Counted from the stretch's first letter, positions 1 to 11,472 are shown. The stretch is DNA of 64,000 nucleotides from Plasmodium malariae (GCF_900090045.1 NC_041775.1:372001-436000); one strand, 5' to 3'. Program-made: numbers and translations. The notes: a model not told the origin generated them from the sequence alone.

Positions 1-3000
1 AAAACAAGAAAAGTGTTATCAATAATATTTAAGAAATTAAAAATTTATGAAAAAACAACTTTGAACAAGTCTTTTTTTATACTTTATAAAAATATTGATT
101 ACCTGTCCATAGCTGAAGTTATTAGCATTTTGTACTTGGCTGTAAAAAATAAAATATATCATAAATTGAACGAACAGAAAAGAAAAGATGAAGACAATCA
201 TTTATTTAATACAAGTAACAGTATAGCAAATAAGAATTTAAATAATGACAACTATGAAGATATCTCGGATCACATTGGAATTTACACGAATGAATTAAAG
301 GAAGAAAATGTAAATTACATGGCGGAAGAAAAAGGTTTTAAATATTACAATGACAGCAACTTGAAAAAAGGGGCACCCTCATTATTCACTACTAAGTGTG
401 TGCATAAGGACGATACAAATTGCAGTGAAACTGTATCGAGAAATAGCTTTTCTGGTGTTACAAATAAGGACCATACCGTTATGAACTACACCAATTATGG
501 TGAATACAAAGAGAAAGCGGCGGAAGAAGGAATAGAAGCACAGGAAATGGACGATGAAGAAGGGATGGAATCAGAAATAACAGAAACAGCGGAAGAGGAG
601 CTGAGCACTAGGAGATGTTCACACGTGCACAACTATACACATATTAAGCAAAGGGAAGTGGACTACGTGCGTAAGTTGCTGATCAGGCTAATGAACACGT
701 TGAAGAGAAGCAGAAGTAACACGAATCTCTTGCTATGGGACTTTTACAAATTATCGTATTGCCTAAGTTATTATAAAATGAATGATAGTACTAATTTTAT
801 ATCTCTATATTTGTGTTCATTTTTAAAAAGAGAAATTGACAACATACATGAAAATACTAACAAATGTGAGATAAGGAATTCTGCAGGATTGGACATGCTT
901 CTACATTTACTAGTGATACAAAAGAAGAATTTAAAATGTTATTTTTTTAATGTGCTGTATGACTACTTATTTTCCGTATTAAAAAATGGTTTGTTTAGTT
1001 TATCATGTAAGAATATTTGTTTATTATTACATGTAAATAATTTTGAAATAAATAAATATGATAATTTTTTTTTTTTACTTATCAACAAAACAAAAGAAAT
1101 GAAAAGACAAATAACATTAAAAGATGTAAACTACTTACTCTTTTATCAAATCAAAAATAACATAATACTTGACATACCCTCGCTTCACCATATTTTAGTT
1201 GATAAGTGCATTACTAGTTATGGAGTTAATTCAGAGATTATACAAAATATAGGCTTGCTATCCCTGTTATTGTTACATTATGACTATTCAAAAAGGTATT
1301 CAAATGATACATATGAGAAATATGTACAAGTAATATATAATATGTATTCCTACTTAATGAAGAATATGAAAATATTTTTAGAAAATAGAAAAATGAATGA
1401 AGAAATTTTGAATATACATTTTTTAACTTCCTTTTCCTTAGCTTTATCCCTTATTCGGAACAATCTTTACCTTAATACACAATTTTATTTATTTCTTTTT
1501 TATCTTATAAATAATTACATACCCCCTTCAAACAGTAGTGATTATATAATCTTGCTAAATTTTTTATATTTTTGCAATTTTAAAAACGAGTTGTACTATA
1601 AGAGAGATCCTCTATATACTGAAGGAAGCACATCCGTGTACATACGCAATAACAACAGTGGTATTGACACTCGGAGATATATTTTATTCAACTGCATTCA
1701 GTTGTCTCATTATATTTGTGAAAATTTAAAAAGCATTTATTCTTATGAAGATACAAAAAACAGGCAATACTGTTTGTTAGGAAAGAGTAAAAGTAAAACA
1801 GTTAAAATTATAGAATCGATAAATAAGTGTGCAGGTACGAAGAATTCGGGCATCAGTTCAAATCAATTTCGTCCATATAATGACACAACTTATACAAGTG
1901 CTAATATGATTTATCCATGTGGTGCAGAAGTGGCAGCAGAAGCAGACGTAGTAGCAGAAATAGAACCGCATACACAGGAGGACGAAACTTCTAGCCATAG
2001 CAACATACTAGCAAATGCCCTCGAAATAACACTAAACGCAGAAGGTATAAATAAACAAGTAGATGTCAAAAAAAATAAGAGTTATTACATGAATGTTCTG
2101 GACTTACTAATATCACTGAAAAATAATAGTTCTGATAGGAACTTTTACATATATTTATTAAACCTATTTCATAACAATATATTTAAGTACAACATACATA
2201 TATTCGACCTAGATAAAATACTTTTTACATATAGTCTGTTAAACCTGAGAAAAGAGGATATTTCTCTAAATATTTTAGATCTATTAGAAAAAGTAAAAAA
2301 GAATATTATGTATAATAATAATCATTTTCTGGATGAAGAACGTTACCTTTTTGATTCCTTGTGTAGTATATTACTATCCGTTGCAGAATTAAATTTATGT
2401 AAAGTAATTGATCTAGCAATATTTGAAAAAAAGATACTAGCAAATATAAATCATGTGAACGTAAGCTCCATACTCCTATTGTTACAATATTATCTTTTGA
2501 GGGGGAACAACACATCTTTAAACATAAATATAATTACAACCCTTGTTCTCATTTATATCAAGAAAAAGTATATCATTTCGCAGCAAAATATAAACAAAGG
2601 TCTATTGTCTTTATTAGATGAAGATGAGTTAAAAGAAGATAAAAATTACCATTTTATGAAACTATATTTACAGGAAGGTGATATTCGTTATGAGCATGGG
2701 GAAGACAAGGATAAAAATAATGACAAAAAGAATGAGTCGTATGAAGATAGTAGTGATAACCTTTATAACGTAATAAGCACCGAGATGGATGAAGTGCTTC
2801 CAGAAGAGAACAAAAAATATAGCAGTTACTTTTCTTTTACAAAAATGAACCAAGATGATTCGTATGAATTTCTGATACTTAGATTTGTTTTCATTAATAT
2901 TGGTATTCATTCTAATTTATTTCATGATAACTTCAAATATTATCATGCAATGGAAGGAAAAACTTGTAGAAATGTATTAAGCAATTTTAATAAGATTATA

Positions 3001-4122
3001 TTACACCTTAAAAATAATTTCGCAGATATATTAAACATATGCCTAACAGATGATAGACAATCCCTTCATGATAATAATTATTATGCATCGTCAACAGATT
3101 ACATATCATTTGAACAGAATAATAAACATGAAAAATGGGAAGAAAAAAATATTCCAAAAAAAAAAAGCTCCTCCCATTTCCACCCCCCTGAGAGGGAAAA
3201 TGAACAAATAGACAATAAACATAACATAATGAGTAGGAAAAACTTTGTTTTATTAATAAATTATTTTTTATTTATTTTTAATCATGATTTGAGTATCATT
3301 ATTAAAGATAAAAATTTTATAGAGAGCATAATGCTGCAACATTTATTTGTTAAGAAATTTAAAAGTTCCTATTACAATTATAAATATTCATTTATATATC
3401 GCAAATTAGTATTTTCTGTGATATATAATATAAACAAAAGGAACTGCATAAAAATGAACACTACGTTGGATTGTGAAACTGATAGTAGTAGTAATAACAG
3501 AAGTAGTGATAGCAGTAGCAGTAGTAAAAGTAGCAGTAACAGTAGCAGTAACAGTAGCAGTAACAGTAGCAGTAACAGTAGCAGTAGTAGCAGTAGTAGC
3601 AGTAGTAGCAGTAGTAGCAGTAGTAGCAGTAGCAGCAGTAGTAGCAGTAGCAGCAGTAGCAGCAGTAGCAGCAGTAGCAGCAGTAGCAGCATTGCCAACC
3701 GAGGCAATTACAGGGAAGTAATAAATTTTAACGAGTATGTCGACGTGATCAGATATTTCAATCGTTTGTGCGTGGAGAAAAAATTAAAAAATAATGCTTT
3801 TTATAATTATTTAAAAAGGAACAATATAAATATTTATAACAATGAAGGAGTGAATTATGATTTAATATACAATGGACATATTATCCAAGATTTACGTAAT
3901 AACGAAATTGAAAACATATATATAAATGTCCCTTTTTTTAATTATATTATACCTATGCTTATAAAAACAAAAGATACAAGTGTGGCTGTCCAAGTATTAT
4001 TTGATGCTTTTGAAAATATAGACACATTTACAGTTCTATTTGATGTTATGAAATGTTTTTTAAAAAATTATAACTACGATATTATTCTTATGAAAAGGCA
4101 AAATACGAAAAAAACTGTATAA
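1..4122 (+). CDS. Large conserved Plasmodium protein, unknown function (5' end outside window)
   Basis: The frame is open from the first base to a TAA at 4120-4122. The codon at 13 is GTG, and the first in-frame ATG lies about 100 codons in, within clearly protein-like sequence, so the true start is upstream of the window. About 1373 codons are visible. An acidic low-complexity stretch lies near residues 170-200. A long leucine/isoleucine/asparagine-rich region follows (about 215-1150) that looks like successive amphipathic helices, with no membrane anchor obvious. A serine tract of about 70 residues lies at about 1161-1230, then a final helical block. The helical-repeat look recalls the heptatricopeptide (FASTK/RAP-type) organelle RNA-binding proteins of apicomplexans. 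I cannot find a C-terminal RAP domain, so that is only a guess. The gene lies head-to-tail with ORC2, 1.8 kb upstream of it. Confidence 0.85.
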   Translation, partial: KTRKVLSIIFKKLKIYEKTTLNKSFFILYKNIDYLSIAEVISILYLAVKNKIYHKLNEQKRKDEDNHLFNTSNSIANKNLNNDNYEDISDHIGIYTNELKEENVNYMAEEKGFKYYNDSNLKKGAPSLFTTKCVHKDDTNCSETVSRNSFSGVTNKDHTVMNYTNYGEYKEKAAEEGIEAQEMDDEEGMESEITETAEEELSTRRCSHVHNYTHIKQREVDYVRKLLIRLMNTLKRSRSNTNLLLWDFYKLSYCLSYYKMNDSTNFISLYLCSFLKREIDNIHENTNKCEIRNSAGLDMLLHLLVIQKKNLKCYFFNVLYDYLFSVLKNGLFSLSCKNICLLLHVNNFEINKYDNFFFLLINKTKEMKRQITLKDVNYLLFYQIKNNIILDIPSLHHILVDKCITSYGVNSEIIQNIGLLSLLLLHYDYSKRYSNDTYEKYVQVIYNMYSYLMKNMKIFLENRKMNEEILNIHFLTSFSLALSLIRNNLYLNTQFYLFLFYLINNYIPPSNSSDYIILLNFLYFCNFKNELYYKRDPLYTEGSTSVYIRNNNSGIDTRRYILFNCIQLSHYICENLKSIYSYEDTKNRQYCLLGKSKSKTVKIIESINKCAGTKNSGISSNQFRPYNDTTYTSANMIYPCGAEVAAEADVVAEIEPHTQEDETSSHSNILANALEITLNAEGINKQVDVKKNKSYYMNVLDLLISLKNNSSDRNFYIYLLNLFHNNIFKYNIHIFDLDKILFTYSLLNLRKEDISLNILDLLEKVKKNIMYNNNHFLDEERYLFDSLCSILLSVAELNLCKVIDLAIFEKKILANINHVNVSSILLLLQYYLLRGNNTSLNINIITTLVLIYIKKKYIISQQNINKGLLSLLDEDELKEDKNYHFMKLYLQEGDIRYEHGEDKDKNNDKKNESYEDSSDNLYNVISTEMDEVLPEENKKYSSYFSFTKMNQDDSYEFLILRFVFINIGIHSNLFHDNFKYYHAMEGKTCRNVLSNFNKIILHLKNNFADILNICLTDDRQSLHDNNYYASSTDYISFEQNNKHEKWEEKNIPKKKSSSHFHPPERENEQIDNKHNIMSRKNFVLLINYFLFIFNHDLSIIIKDKNFIESIMLQHLFVKKFKSSYYNYKYSFIYRKLVFSVIYNINKRNCIKMNTTLDCETDSSSNNRSSDSSSSSKSSSNSSSNSSSNSSSNSSSSSSSSSSSSSSSSSSSSSSSSSSSSSSSSSSSSSSIANRGNYREVINFNEYVDVIRYFNRLCVEKKLKNNAFYNYLKRNNINIYNNEGVNYDLIYNGHIIQDLRNNEIENIYINVPFFNYIIPMLIKTKDTSVAVQVLFDAFENIDTFTVLFDVMKCFLKNYNYDIILMKRQNTKKTV
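3484..3690 (+). repeat. AGT/AGC trinucleotide microsatellite coding for poly-serine
   Basis: About 69 near-uninterrupted AGT, AGC and AAC codons encode Ser with some Asn inside the first gene. The 5' part carries AAC and AAA interruptions; the 3' part is a purer AGC/AGT array. Because the unit is 3 bp, the opposite strand and the other frames are also open and give spurious poly-Leu and poly-Val ORFs. Confidence 0.95.
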
Positions 4123-5795
4123 TTTTAAGGAGTATATAATGCTATTCGTTCTATTTTTGCTGCTAAACCAAATCTTAATGTCCTCTGCACAAGAACATAC
4201 GTAGTAATAATAATACATTTATTGCGCTTTATTCTTTGTGGCATATACAGCTTTTTAATTTACATTATCACACTATTAAATTTCCATGTTTTGTTATACT
4301 TTTTACCTTGGTACGTTTTTTATTTTGTAACAATGTTATATTTTTACTTTAATACATTCTTTACGTTAATACTTTCTTTACGTTAATGCTTTCTTTACGT
4401 TAATACTTTCTTTACGTTTACACTTTCTTTACGTTTACACTTTCTTTACGTTTACACTTTCTTTACGTTTATACTTCCTTTAATTTATTTAATTTTTTTG
4501 TTTTAAATGTTCACTACATTTGTATAGCTTTAATTTTTTTTTTTTTTTTTTTTCCTTAAAATGTTTTGTATTCGCACTAAAAAAAAATAGACGAAAATTA
4601 TGCGGAGGAAAAAAAAAATAATAATAATAAGGGGCGCAAACAATACTGAGAGTACAAAAAAATAGGAAAATACAAATATTTTCGTTTTATTACATTACGC
4701 GAAAAACGAAAATACTTATATTATATAAGAAAATACGAAAATAAAAGTTAAAAAAAATTGACCATGTTAAAATATAGTAGCAGCTTATCCATGTTAGCAA
4801 AATAATAGGAAGTGGAAAAGTTGCGAATAAGATATATTAATCATGTAAGGGGAAAAAAAATGGGGCGAAGAGGAAAGCAGAAGTGAAACAAAATCAAAAG
4901 CAAAAAGAAAAAGTATGCGCAATAAATAAAATAGCATTTTTTTTAAAATACTTAATTTTAAGCTATAAATGGATAATAACTCTTAAATATACATCATTTT
5001 GTAAATAATTTCACCGCATGTTATAGCTCATCATCACTTTTCTTCTCTTTTTTGCACTTTTAATACTTTTTCAGCACTTTGTTTTAACTGAAGGAGAATA
5101 CGTTTAAGGACAAAATTCGTAAGTGTATTTCATATAGCATTATAATAAAATATGAGCTGAAAAGAAAAGCAAATAATACGCTTAAAAAAAACAATAAAAA
5201 ATTGTTCAAATAAAAAAAAAATATAAATAATTAGAATAATTCATATTTTTAAAGACTAATATAATCCTTAAATATATTCTCTTCACATTTTAAAAGAAAA
5301 TTAAAAAAGGTGGTACGTGAATTTACAGTTTAAAAATGCTTACACTTGTATTTTATTTTAAACAGTGCAAATAATAAATTTGCTAAATAAGATGCTTTTG
5401 GAAGAATTTAAATTAATTTCGTGCAAATGCAAAATTGAATAGGTGTACACACATATGTATGCACATGTGCACATATATATATATGTACATAAACACATAT
5501 ATATATTTATATACGTACGTACTTGTGCCATTTCACGTAAGAATATTTTGTTCGGATCATTGACTTTTCTTGCATGAGGGAAAATACACAACAATATAGT
5601 AAATATTCCGAAACGTATTTACCCACACAATATATGCGTTAGAGTGTTTATTCACTTTTAATTATGGGAATATTCTTCATTTAATATTTTTGAAGGGGCC
5701 TTCCCAAAAAATATACATTCACTTTTTGCTTAATTCTCAATAACCATTTTGAACATTGAATTCGTTTTAAAATATTTAATATTCCTTTGAGTGTC

Positions 5796-5830
<35 letters not shown>

Positions 5831-5909
5831 TTGTTCTTGTTTAAACCCCTGTTGCAGTTCTATCTAATGCACCTTTCACATTTTTCCGTCCTAATCGCAC
5901 ATATCTAAA
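4123..5909. other. Intergenic: 3' flank of first gene and 5' flank of ORC2
   Basis: No gene seen. It holds a T-rich tandem repeat at about 4354-4482 (18-bp unit containing CTTTCTTTACGTT, about 7-8 copies), long poly(A)/poly(T) runs, and a 28-base T run at 5800-5827 about 85 bases before the ORC2 ATG. Homopolymeric dA:dT runs close upstream of starts are typical of Plasmodium promoters; no specific promoter element can be named. Confidence 0.8.
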
Positions 5910-8372
5910 ATGATGAAAAACATCGAGGTGAACTCCCCTAAGAAGAAGGTAAAAATGGTAGTGGGGGCGAAGGATGAAGAGAACGAAAAGGAAGAGTATT
6001 TAATAACAAATCTTACAGAAAATAATAAGAATATGCCTAGTCTTATCGTAAGAATACCAAATAATGTAAATAAATTCTTAAGTAAGGAAGAAGTCAAAAT
6101 TGATTTTAATGAAAATATAAAATTAACGAATAATAATGAAAAAAGTAAAAAATTAAGTTCCTTTAAAATGGAAAAATCGCCCACAAACACATATGAAAAC
6201 ACGTACGCAAGTGTTGACATAAAGTTAGATGCCACATATCAATCTGATTCAAACAATAGCAACATTTACAGTAAGAAAAAACTAAAAGGTCAAGGAGAAC
6301 ATCAAAAGGAAAATGCACTAGATGCAAACTATGACGAAGAAGAGGACGATGATGAGGAGGATGAAGACGAAATGAATGAAAATCTTATTAAAACATTTAG
6401 AAATAATTATGTAGAAAAATACGAAACGAGTATAAGCAACGAAAGTGTTGCCTTTTTAAGAGAACACACAAAGAACGAATTAGAGCATTTTTTACAAAGA
6501 GGTGGAAAGTATCATTATTCGGATGAAATGAAAATTAATGATATAATTAATATTGATTATGATAAGTTAAATGAAAAAAATATTATCCCGTACTTCCTAA
6601 CTAGCATGTTTGATATAGAACAAAAAAAAAAGAGGGAAAAAATGAAACAACAATTAGAGGCAAAAAGAAAATTAACGCTAGAGAAACAAAAAAAAATGAT
6701 GAGTAATAAGGTGGAAAATGAAAAAAAAAAAAAAAAAAAAAAAATGCACAAAGGAACAGCCTTGTCCAGTTTAAAATTAGACAATAAAAAAAGTAAATCA
6801 TTAAGTAGGAATAACATAGAACGGGGCAGCATTTTGAAAAGGGATAAACTGAAGGAAGATGCGGAATCAGGGGAAGGGGAAGATGGTGCTGAAGTAGCAA
6901 GTTCAGATGAAAAAGGCGATGTCGAATGCAGCGACGAATGCGATGAGGCGTGGGACAAAGAACACCAGAAGAGCAACAAACGAAAGAACGAACAAGGCTC
7001 AAAACTCGTTAAGGAGAAAAGGAAAAACAAAAAGATGCATGAGAGTGAAAATGATAATTACGATTTGTATATTGATGAACTTGGTAAAGAAGAAATGGAT
7101 ATAAACATTTATAATGATCCAACATTGTATGGAATAGAAGGAAGTAGTGATTATTCGGAAGGACTTAAAAGTGAATTGGATAATTCACAGGAGGAAGAAG
7201 CAGGAAAAGATCAAGGAGTGACAAATAATTTCAAAACTAAAAAAAAAAAAAAAAATGTTGATGAAGAACAGTTTGGAAATGATGAAAAAATAGAAGATAT
7301 TGTAGATTCAGCTACACAGAAATTAATATCATATGATTATTATTCTAGTTTAAATATAAAAGAAATAGTGAAACCTAATTATAAAATAAAATCTTTATCA
7401 TCATTTATACCAATTGAAGAAAATTTAGATAAATTGGATCATGTGCAAAAGTTACAATATTTGATAAAAAATTTACCTCATACACATATAAAAGAAAAAA
7501 GATCATTATATCACTATAATGTGAAGCAATTTATTAAATGGAAAGTATATTTATTAAATAATATAAATATATGTTTATATGGAATAGGTTCGAAATTTCA
7601 TTTATTAAATCTTTTTACAAATATTTGTTTAAATGATGGGAATAAATGTATAATATTAGGGTTTGAGGAAGAGGTTAATTTTGAAGAAATTCTAATGCGT
7701 ATATTAGAATATCATTATAATCATAAAAGCTCAAAAAATTTAAAGTCTTTTGATTTATTATATGAATTAGTACAAAAGGTTAATGAATCGAATATACCCC
7801 TTTATTTTATTATACACAACTTAGATAATATGAAATTATACCCGTATTACGAATATTTCTCTTTCTTAAGTCAATATGATAACATTTATTTTATATGTTC
7901 CATTGACGATGTTTCTTTTGAGCTAAACATGAATTTTAAAAATATAAGTACCATTAATTTTCACTATATGAAATGTCACACTTGGTTAGATTATAGACAT
8001 GAAATTTTAAGACAATGGAATAAGTTCTTACCTGAATGGGTATTCAATAAAAAGTGTGAAGAGATAGATGTAAAGAATAACATTGAAACTATACTAAATG
8101 CTTTAAGTATTAACCATAAAAGGTTATTTAAGATTATTGCTTCCATACAATTAGAAAATTTGGAAAAAGGTATATATGGTGTAGAAAAAGAATCCTTGTT
8201 ACAAGACAAGCGCTTGTTTACTGTAGGGACATCCAGTATAAGGATAAATTCCTTACTGGTCGAGTTCGTATCTCATAATGTTATAACTGAGACAAGGCTT
8301 AAAGAGGGAAACACCTTCCTCAAAATAAATGCGGACAAGGGGGAGCTCAAAAGGATAGTGGAGCAGCTGTAG
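5910..8372 (+). CDS. ORC2: Origin recognition complex subunit 2
   Basis: An 820-residue single-exon gene for the ORC2 subunit of the origin recognition complex, which marks replication origins and helps load MCM in the nucleus. The C-terminal half carries the family signature. A degenerate ATPase loop, LYGIGSKFHLL, lies near residue 555, where ORC2 proteins have a Y/F-G-x-GSK motif. A Walker-B-like strand, FIIHNLDNMKLY, lies near 632; it lacks the catalytic acidic pair, as expected of the non-catalytic ORC2. The last 100 residues fit a winged helix (SLLVEFVSHNVITETR near 780). The first 430 residues are charged and poorly structured, with an acidic run (YDEEEDDDEEDEDE, about 140) and a lysine run (about 272), so the protein is longer than animal or yeast ORC2. 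I chose the first ATG of the ATGATG pair. It lies tail to tail with MCM7, 649 bp away. Confidence 0.93.
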   Translation: MMKNIEVNSPKKKVKMVVGAKDEENEKEEYLITNLTENNKNMPSLIVRIPNNVNKFLSKEEVKIDFNENIKLTNNNEKSKKLSSFKMEKSPTNTYENTYASVDIKLDATYQSDSNNSNIYSKKKLKGQGEHQKENALDANYDEEEDDDEEDEDEMNENLIKTFRNNYVEKYETSISNESVAFLREHTKNELEHFLQRGGKYHYSDEMKINDIINIDYDKLNEKNIIPYFLTSMFDIEQKKKREKMKQQLEAKRKLTLEKQKKMMSNKVENEKKKKKKKMHKGTALSSLKLDNKKSKSLSRNNIERGSILKRDKLKEDAESGEGEDGAEVASSDEKGDVECSDECDEAWDKEHQKSNKRKNEQGSKLVKEKRKNKKMHESENDNYDLYIDELGKEEMDINIYNDPTLYGIEGSSDYSEGLKSELDNSQEEEAGKDQGVTNNFKTKKKKKNVDEEQFGNDEKIEDIVDSATQKLISYDYYSSLNIKEIVKPNYKIKSLSSFIPIEENLDKLDHVQKLQYLIKNLPHTHIKEKRSLYHYNVKQFIKWKVYLLNNINICLYGIGSKFHLLNLFTNICLNDGNKCIILGFEEEVNFEEILMRILEYHYNHKSSKNLKSFDLLYELVQKVNESNIPLYFIIHNLDNMKLYPYYEYFSFLSQYDNIYFICSIDDVSFELNMNFKNISTINFHYMKCHTWLDYRHEILRQWNKFLPEWVFNKKCEEIDVKNNIETILNALSINHKRLFKIIASIQLENLEKGIYGVEKESLLQDKRLFTVGTSSIRINSLLVEFVSHNVITETRLKEGNTFLKINADKGELKRIVEQL

Positions 8373-9021
8373 GGACGAATGCTCAGATGGGGAAAAAACA
8401 ATAGAAAAATAGCAAAAGTGTATGCATCATTATGTTTATGAACTTACGTATTTATGCATTTATCTGTTTTTGTTTACGTTTGTTTATGTGCATGTGTGAC
8501 CCTGCTTTTGTCTGCTTATTTTTTCGTGCACTTAGCGAAAATACGCACACATTTTCCTAGTTCGTGCTCTTTTATTTAAACCTTTTTTCAGCCCTTATTT
8601 TACTACATAACTTGATTTCCTAGTGTCAAAACAATGATAGTAAATATTTTTTTTTAAAAAGAACCAACAAATATGTTTATCATGAATGATGGAGATGCCA
8701 TAAATTATGGGGGAAAAAAAAAAAAAATTTATGAATGCATATACTTGTATATGTATGTACATTACTATCATATATATCTATGAGATTAAAAATACACCTT
8801 AAAAATAAGAGTTACGCCGTATATACTTCAATTGTTAATAAGGAAAAAAAGGTAAACATGAATGTAAAATTTTTTTCTCTAGTTATAGTAAAAGTGCTGC
8901 ATATATAATAGCCGGTAAATGGGGAGAGAAAAAAAAAAAAAAAAAAAAGCAAAAACAAGGTCTAGTAATATGTTTTGTACTTCATATATTTATTTATACT
9001 TCTCTTCCCCCATGTAGTCGC
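8373..9021. other. Convergent intergenic between ORC2 and MCM7
   Basis: 649 bp shared as the 3' flanks of two convergent replication genes. AT-rich with poly(A) runs at about 8711-8727 and 8931-8948; no ORF of interest and no hairpin terminator obvious. Confidence 0.85.
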
Positions 9022-11472
9022 TCAAAGGGCGTCTTCCTCGCCTACTTCCTCTTCCTCCTCATCTGCATCGTAAACATCGTTAGGAAAGGCAATGGCAGTG
9101 TTATTCTCATTAATTGTAAATACAGTGAGCTCTACATACTTATCAATAGTGTTAAAAACGTGCGCTTTGGTAAACCCTTTTGTTATTGACTGTGTTTCAA
9201 TCTCTTCAATAGGTATCCAGCCATTCCATTTTTTTTTCTTCTCCATAATTTTGTCTTTAATGCTTTTAATAATATTCATAATTTCTGTGGATGAGTCCTT
9301 TCTTCGTCTCTTCTCTGTTTGTTGTGATACACTTGCCTTTGACTGCTCTGTTAGTCTGATGGCTTCTTCAAAATCAGCTGTTTCTATTACATCACTGTCT
9401 CTCAATCTAGCCAATGCTTGTGATATACGTAAAATTGCAAGAAGTGCTCTTGGCGTTGTATAATTTATACGAGTGTCATTATATCTTTCCTGCTGTGATT
9501 CTAACTGCCTAGTTGAGACATACCATTGCGTAATTTTGGGTATTAAATCAGGAGAAATGGTTGGCTGTTTTTTTTTGGCTAGTTGTATAAAAGCCCTCAA
9601 AACAGTTTTATCAATTTCTTCATACCCATCCTCACTTAATTCTGATCTTTTCTTTTTATCATCACTAGAATCTATACATTTTAAAATATTTAGCACATGC
9701 TCAGCTAGTTTTTTGTCCTTATCTCTGTCAGATATATCAAGTAGAAGGAACTGTAAATCAAACCTTGTTAAAAGAGCTGCAGGTAAATTCATATTTAGCA
9801 TGACTGATTTTTTACAGTCATACCTACCATTAATAGGATTGGCAGCTGCTAACACAGATGACCGAGCAGGCATATTACTACAATGTCCAGCTTTAGCAAT
9901 TGACACTGTTTGTTGTTCCATAACTTCGTAAATGGCTGATCGATCAAATTCATCCATCTTGTCAAATTCATCAATACAACATATTCCTTTATCAGCTAAT
10001 ACTAATGCACCCCCTTCTAATGTTGTCTCCCCTGTATTTGGATCTTTTAAAACAGCAGCAGTCAAACCTACGGAACTACTTCCTTTTCCAGTTGTATAAA
10101 TAGATCTTGATGCTATTAAACATACTTTTTTCATCAACTGACTTTTAGCAACCCCAGGATCACCCATTAGTAATATATGTATATCTCCTCTTATCATACC
10201 ACCATCTTTTTTTTTTTTTGTGCATCCACCAATTAATTGTAATAATAATGCTTTTTTCACATCATCATGTCCATATATTTCCGGTCCAATATTATAAGCT
10301 AATCTTTCATATAAATTTGGACTATTTTTTAAATTTTGAACTTCCTCCATTATTTTATCATAATTATCTATATGTTCATTAAAATTTTCTTTATTATTCT
10401 GTACATAATAAATATGAAATACCTTTTCTGCAATCAAACCTCCTTTTAATGCTTGAAACCCACTTTTCGTTACTGGCATTAGGACCCCTGTTAAGGTAAC
10501 TGACATTCCAGGTTGAACAGATGTTGTACATTCTCCATGTATTATACAATTCATACTTCGAGGAATATCTCCTTCTGGTAATTGACTTGGTAATTCTTGT
10601 ACTTTAATTTCTTGATATTTCACAAATTTACTTAATTTTGCTTGAAACTTTAAAGATCCTCTAATACCATGTACATTTGTACAACCAGGGCAATCAAAGA
10701 GAGGCATAAAGAAAGGACCATCAACAGCTTTATAAGCAAAAACATGACATCTATCACATTCATAGGTAGCTACTCTAATACGTGGTTTTAATTGTGTTGC
10801 TCTTATTACTTCGCATTCAAATGTACTTAAAGAACCTATACAATCTGCATTTACTATTCTCATTTTTCTTACCAAATCCCTTGAACTAGGTATTAAAATT
10901 ATTTCGAAATTGACTCTTAAATAAGCTGGTAACTTATATTCTTTCATTCGTTCTTGTCTAATTTGTTCAATTGGTTTAATCATATCTCGAAATAAATTAT
11001 TAAAGGCTTCCTTTTCACTTTCATCTGTTGAATAACCACTAAGATCTTCATTATTTATTCTTCTTAAATTCCATTTCCTCGTTTTCTCATTTTCATCCTC
11101 TTCTCCATAACCTTTTACAAATCTTTTAAAATTTTCATCAGATAAGCATTTATCAGCAGCTGAATATAGTAATTCCATATATCTATGCGTGTTCGTCATT
11201 ATACCATTATAAACCGAATGATCCGCATCTTTATTCTCTTTGCAGAAATGTTCTCTCAGATCATCTAAATATAATGGCAGTATTTCCGTATCGTGGTTAT
11301 ATATTTTTTGTAAGTAACCCTTATATTTAAGTTTACCCCAGTTAACATGATTTATTGAAGGATCTTCAAAAGTATCAAAAAAGGTTGTTAGTTCGTCTAT
11401 ATGGGAATTGTAATTTTTTACGGCCTCCAAATATTTGGTGTGATTGTCATCCACGTATGTTCGTATTTCCAT
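9022..11472 (-). CDS. MCM7: DNA replication licensing factor MCM7
   Basis: An 816-residue single-exon MCM7, a subunit of the MCM2-7 replicative helicase in the nucleus. In order it has the N-terminal domain and a zinc-binding C-x2-C ... C-x2-C (CDRCHVF and FDCPGC, about 239-264). It then has the OB region and the AAA+ core with Walker A GDPGVAKSQLMK (about 434), Walker B CCIDEFDKMDEFDRS (about 500) and the arginine-finger motif LLTRFDLQF (about 567). Last come a linker and a winged-helix end. The sensor-1 stretch LAAANPINGRYD is intact, so the ATPase looks active. The first residues MEIRTYVDDNHTKYLEAVKNY are the natural start; no earlier in-frame ATG fits. The acidic tail DADEEEEEVGEEDAL is a typical Plasmodium addition. 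Length is near the family norm (about 720) plus insertions. It is convergent with ORC2; its promoter lies in the 11.5-14.1 kb gap. Confidence 0.97.
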   Translation of the reverse strand: MEIRTYVDDNHTKYLEAVKNYNSHIDELTTFFDTFEDPSINHVNWGKLKYKGYLQKIYNHDTEILPLYLDDLREHFCKENKDADHSVYNGIMTNTHRYMELLYSAADKCLSDENFKRFVKGYGEEDENEKTRKWNLRRINNEDLSGYSTDESEKEAFNNLFRDMIKPIEQIRQERMKEYKLPAYLRVNFEIILIPSSRDLVRKMRIVNADCIGSLSTFECEVIRATQLKPRIRVATYECDRCHVFAYKAVDGPFFMPLFDCPGCTNVHGIRGSLKFQAKLSKFVKYQEIKVQELPSQLPEGDIPRSMNCIIHGECTTSVQPGMSVTLTGVLMPVTKSGFQALKGGLIAEKVFHIYYVQNNKENFNEHIDNYDKIMEEVQNLKNSPNLYERLAYNIGPEIYGHDDVKKALLLQLIGGCTKKKKDGGMIRGDIHILLMGDPGVAKSQLMKKVCLIASRSIYTTGKGSSSVGLTAAVLKDPNTGETTLEGGALVLADKGICCIDEFDKMDEFDRSAIYEVMEQQTVSIAKAGHCSNMPARSSVLAAANPINGRYDCKKSVMLNMNLPAALLTRFDLQFLLLDISDRDKDKKLAEHVLNILKCIDSSDDKKKRSELSEDGYEEIDKTVLRAFIQLAKKKQPTISPDLIPKITQWYVSTRQLESQQERYNDTRINYTTPRALLAILRISQALARLRDSDVIETADFEEAIRLTEQSKASVSQQTEKRRRKDSSTEIMNIIKSIKDKIMEKKKKWNGWIPIEEIETQSITKGFTKAHVFNTIDKYVELTVFTINENNTAIAFPNDVYDADEEEEEVGEEDAL

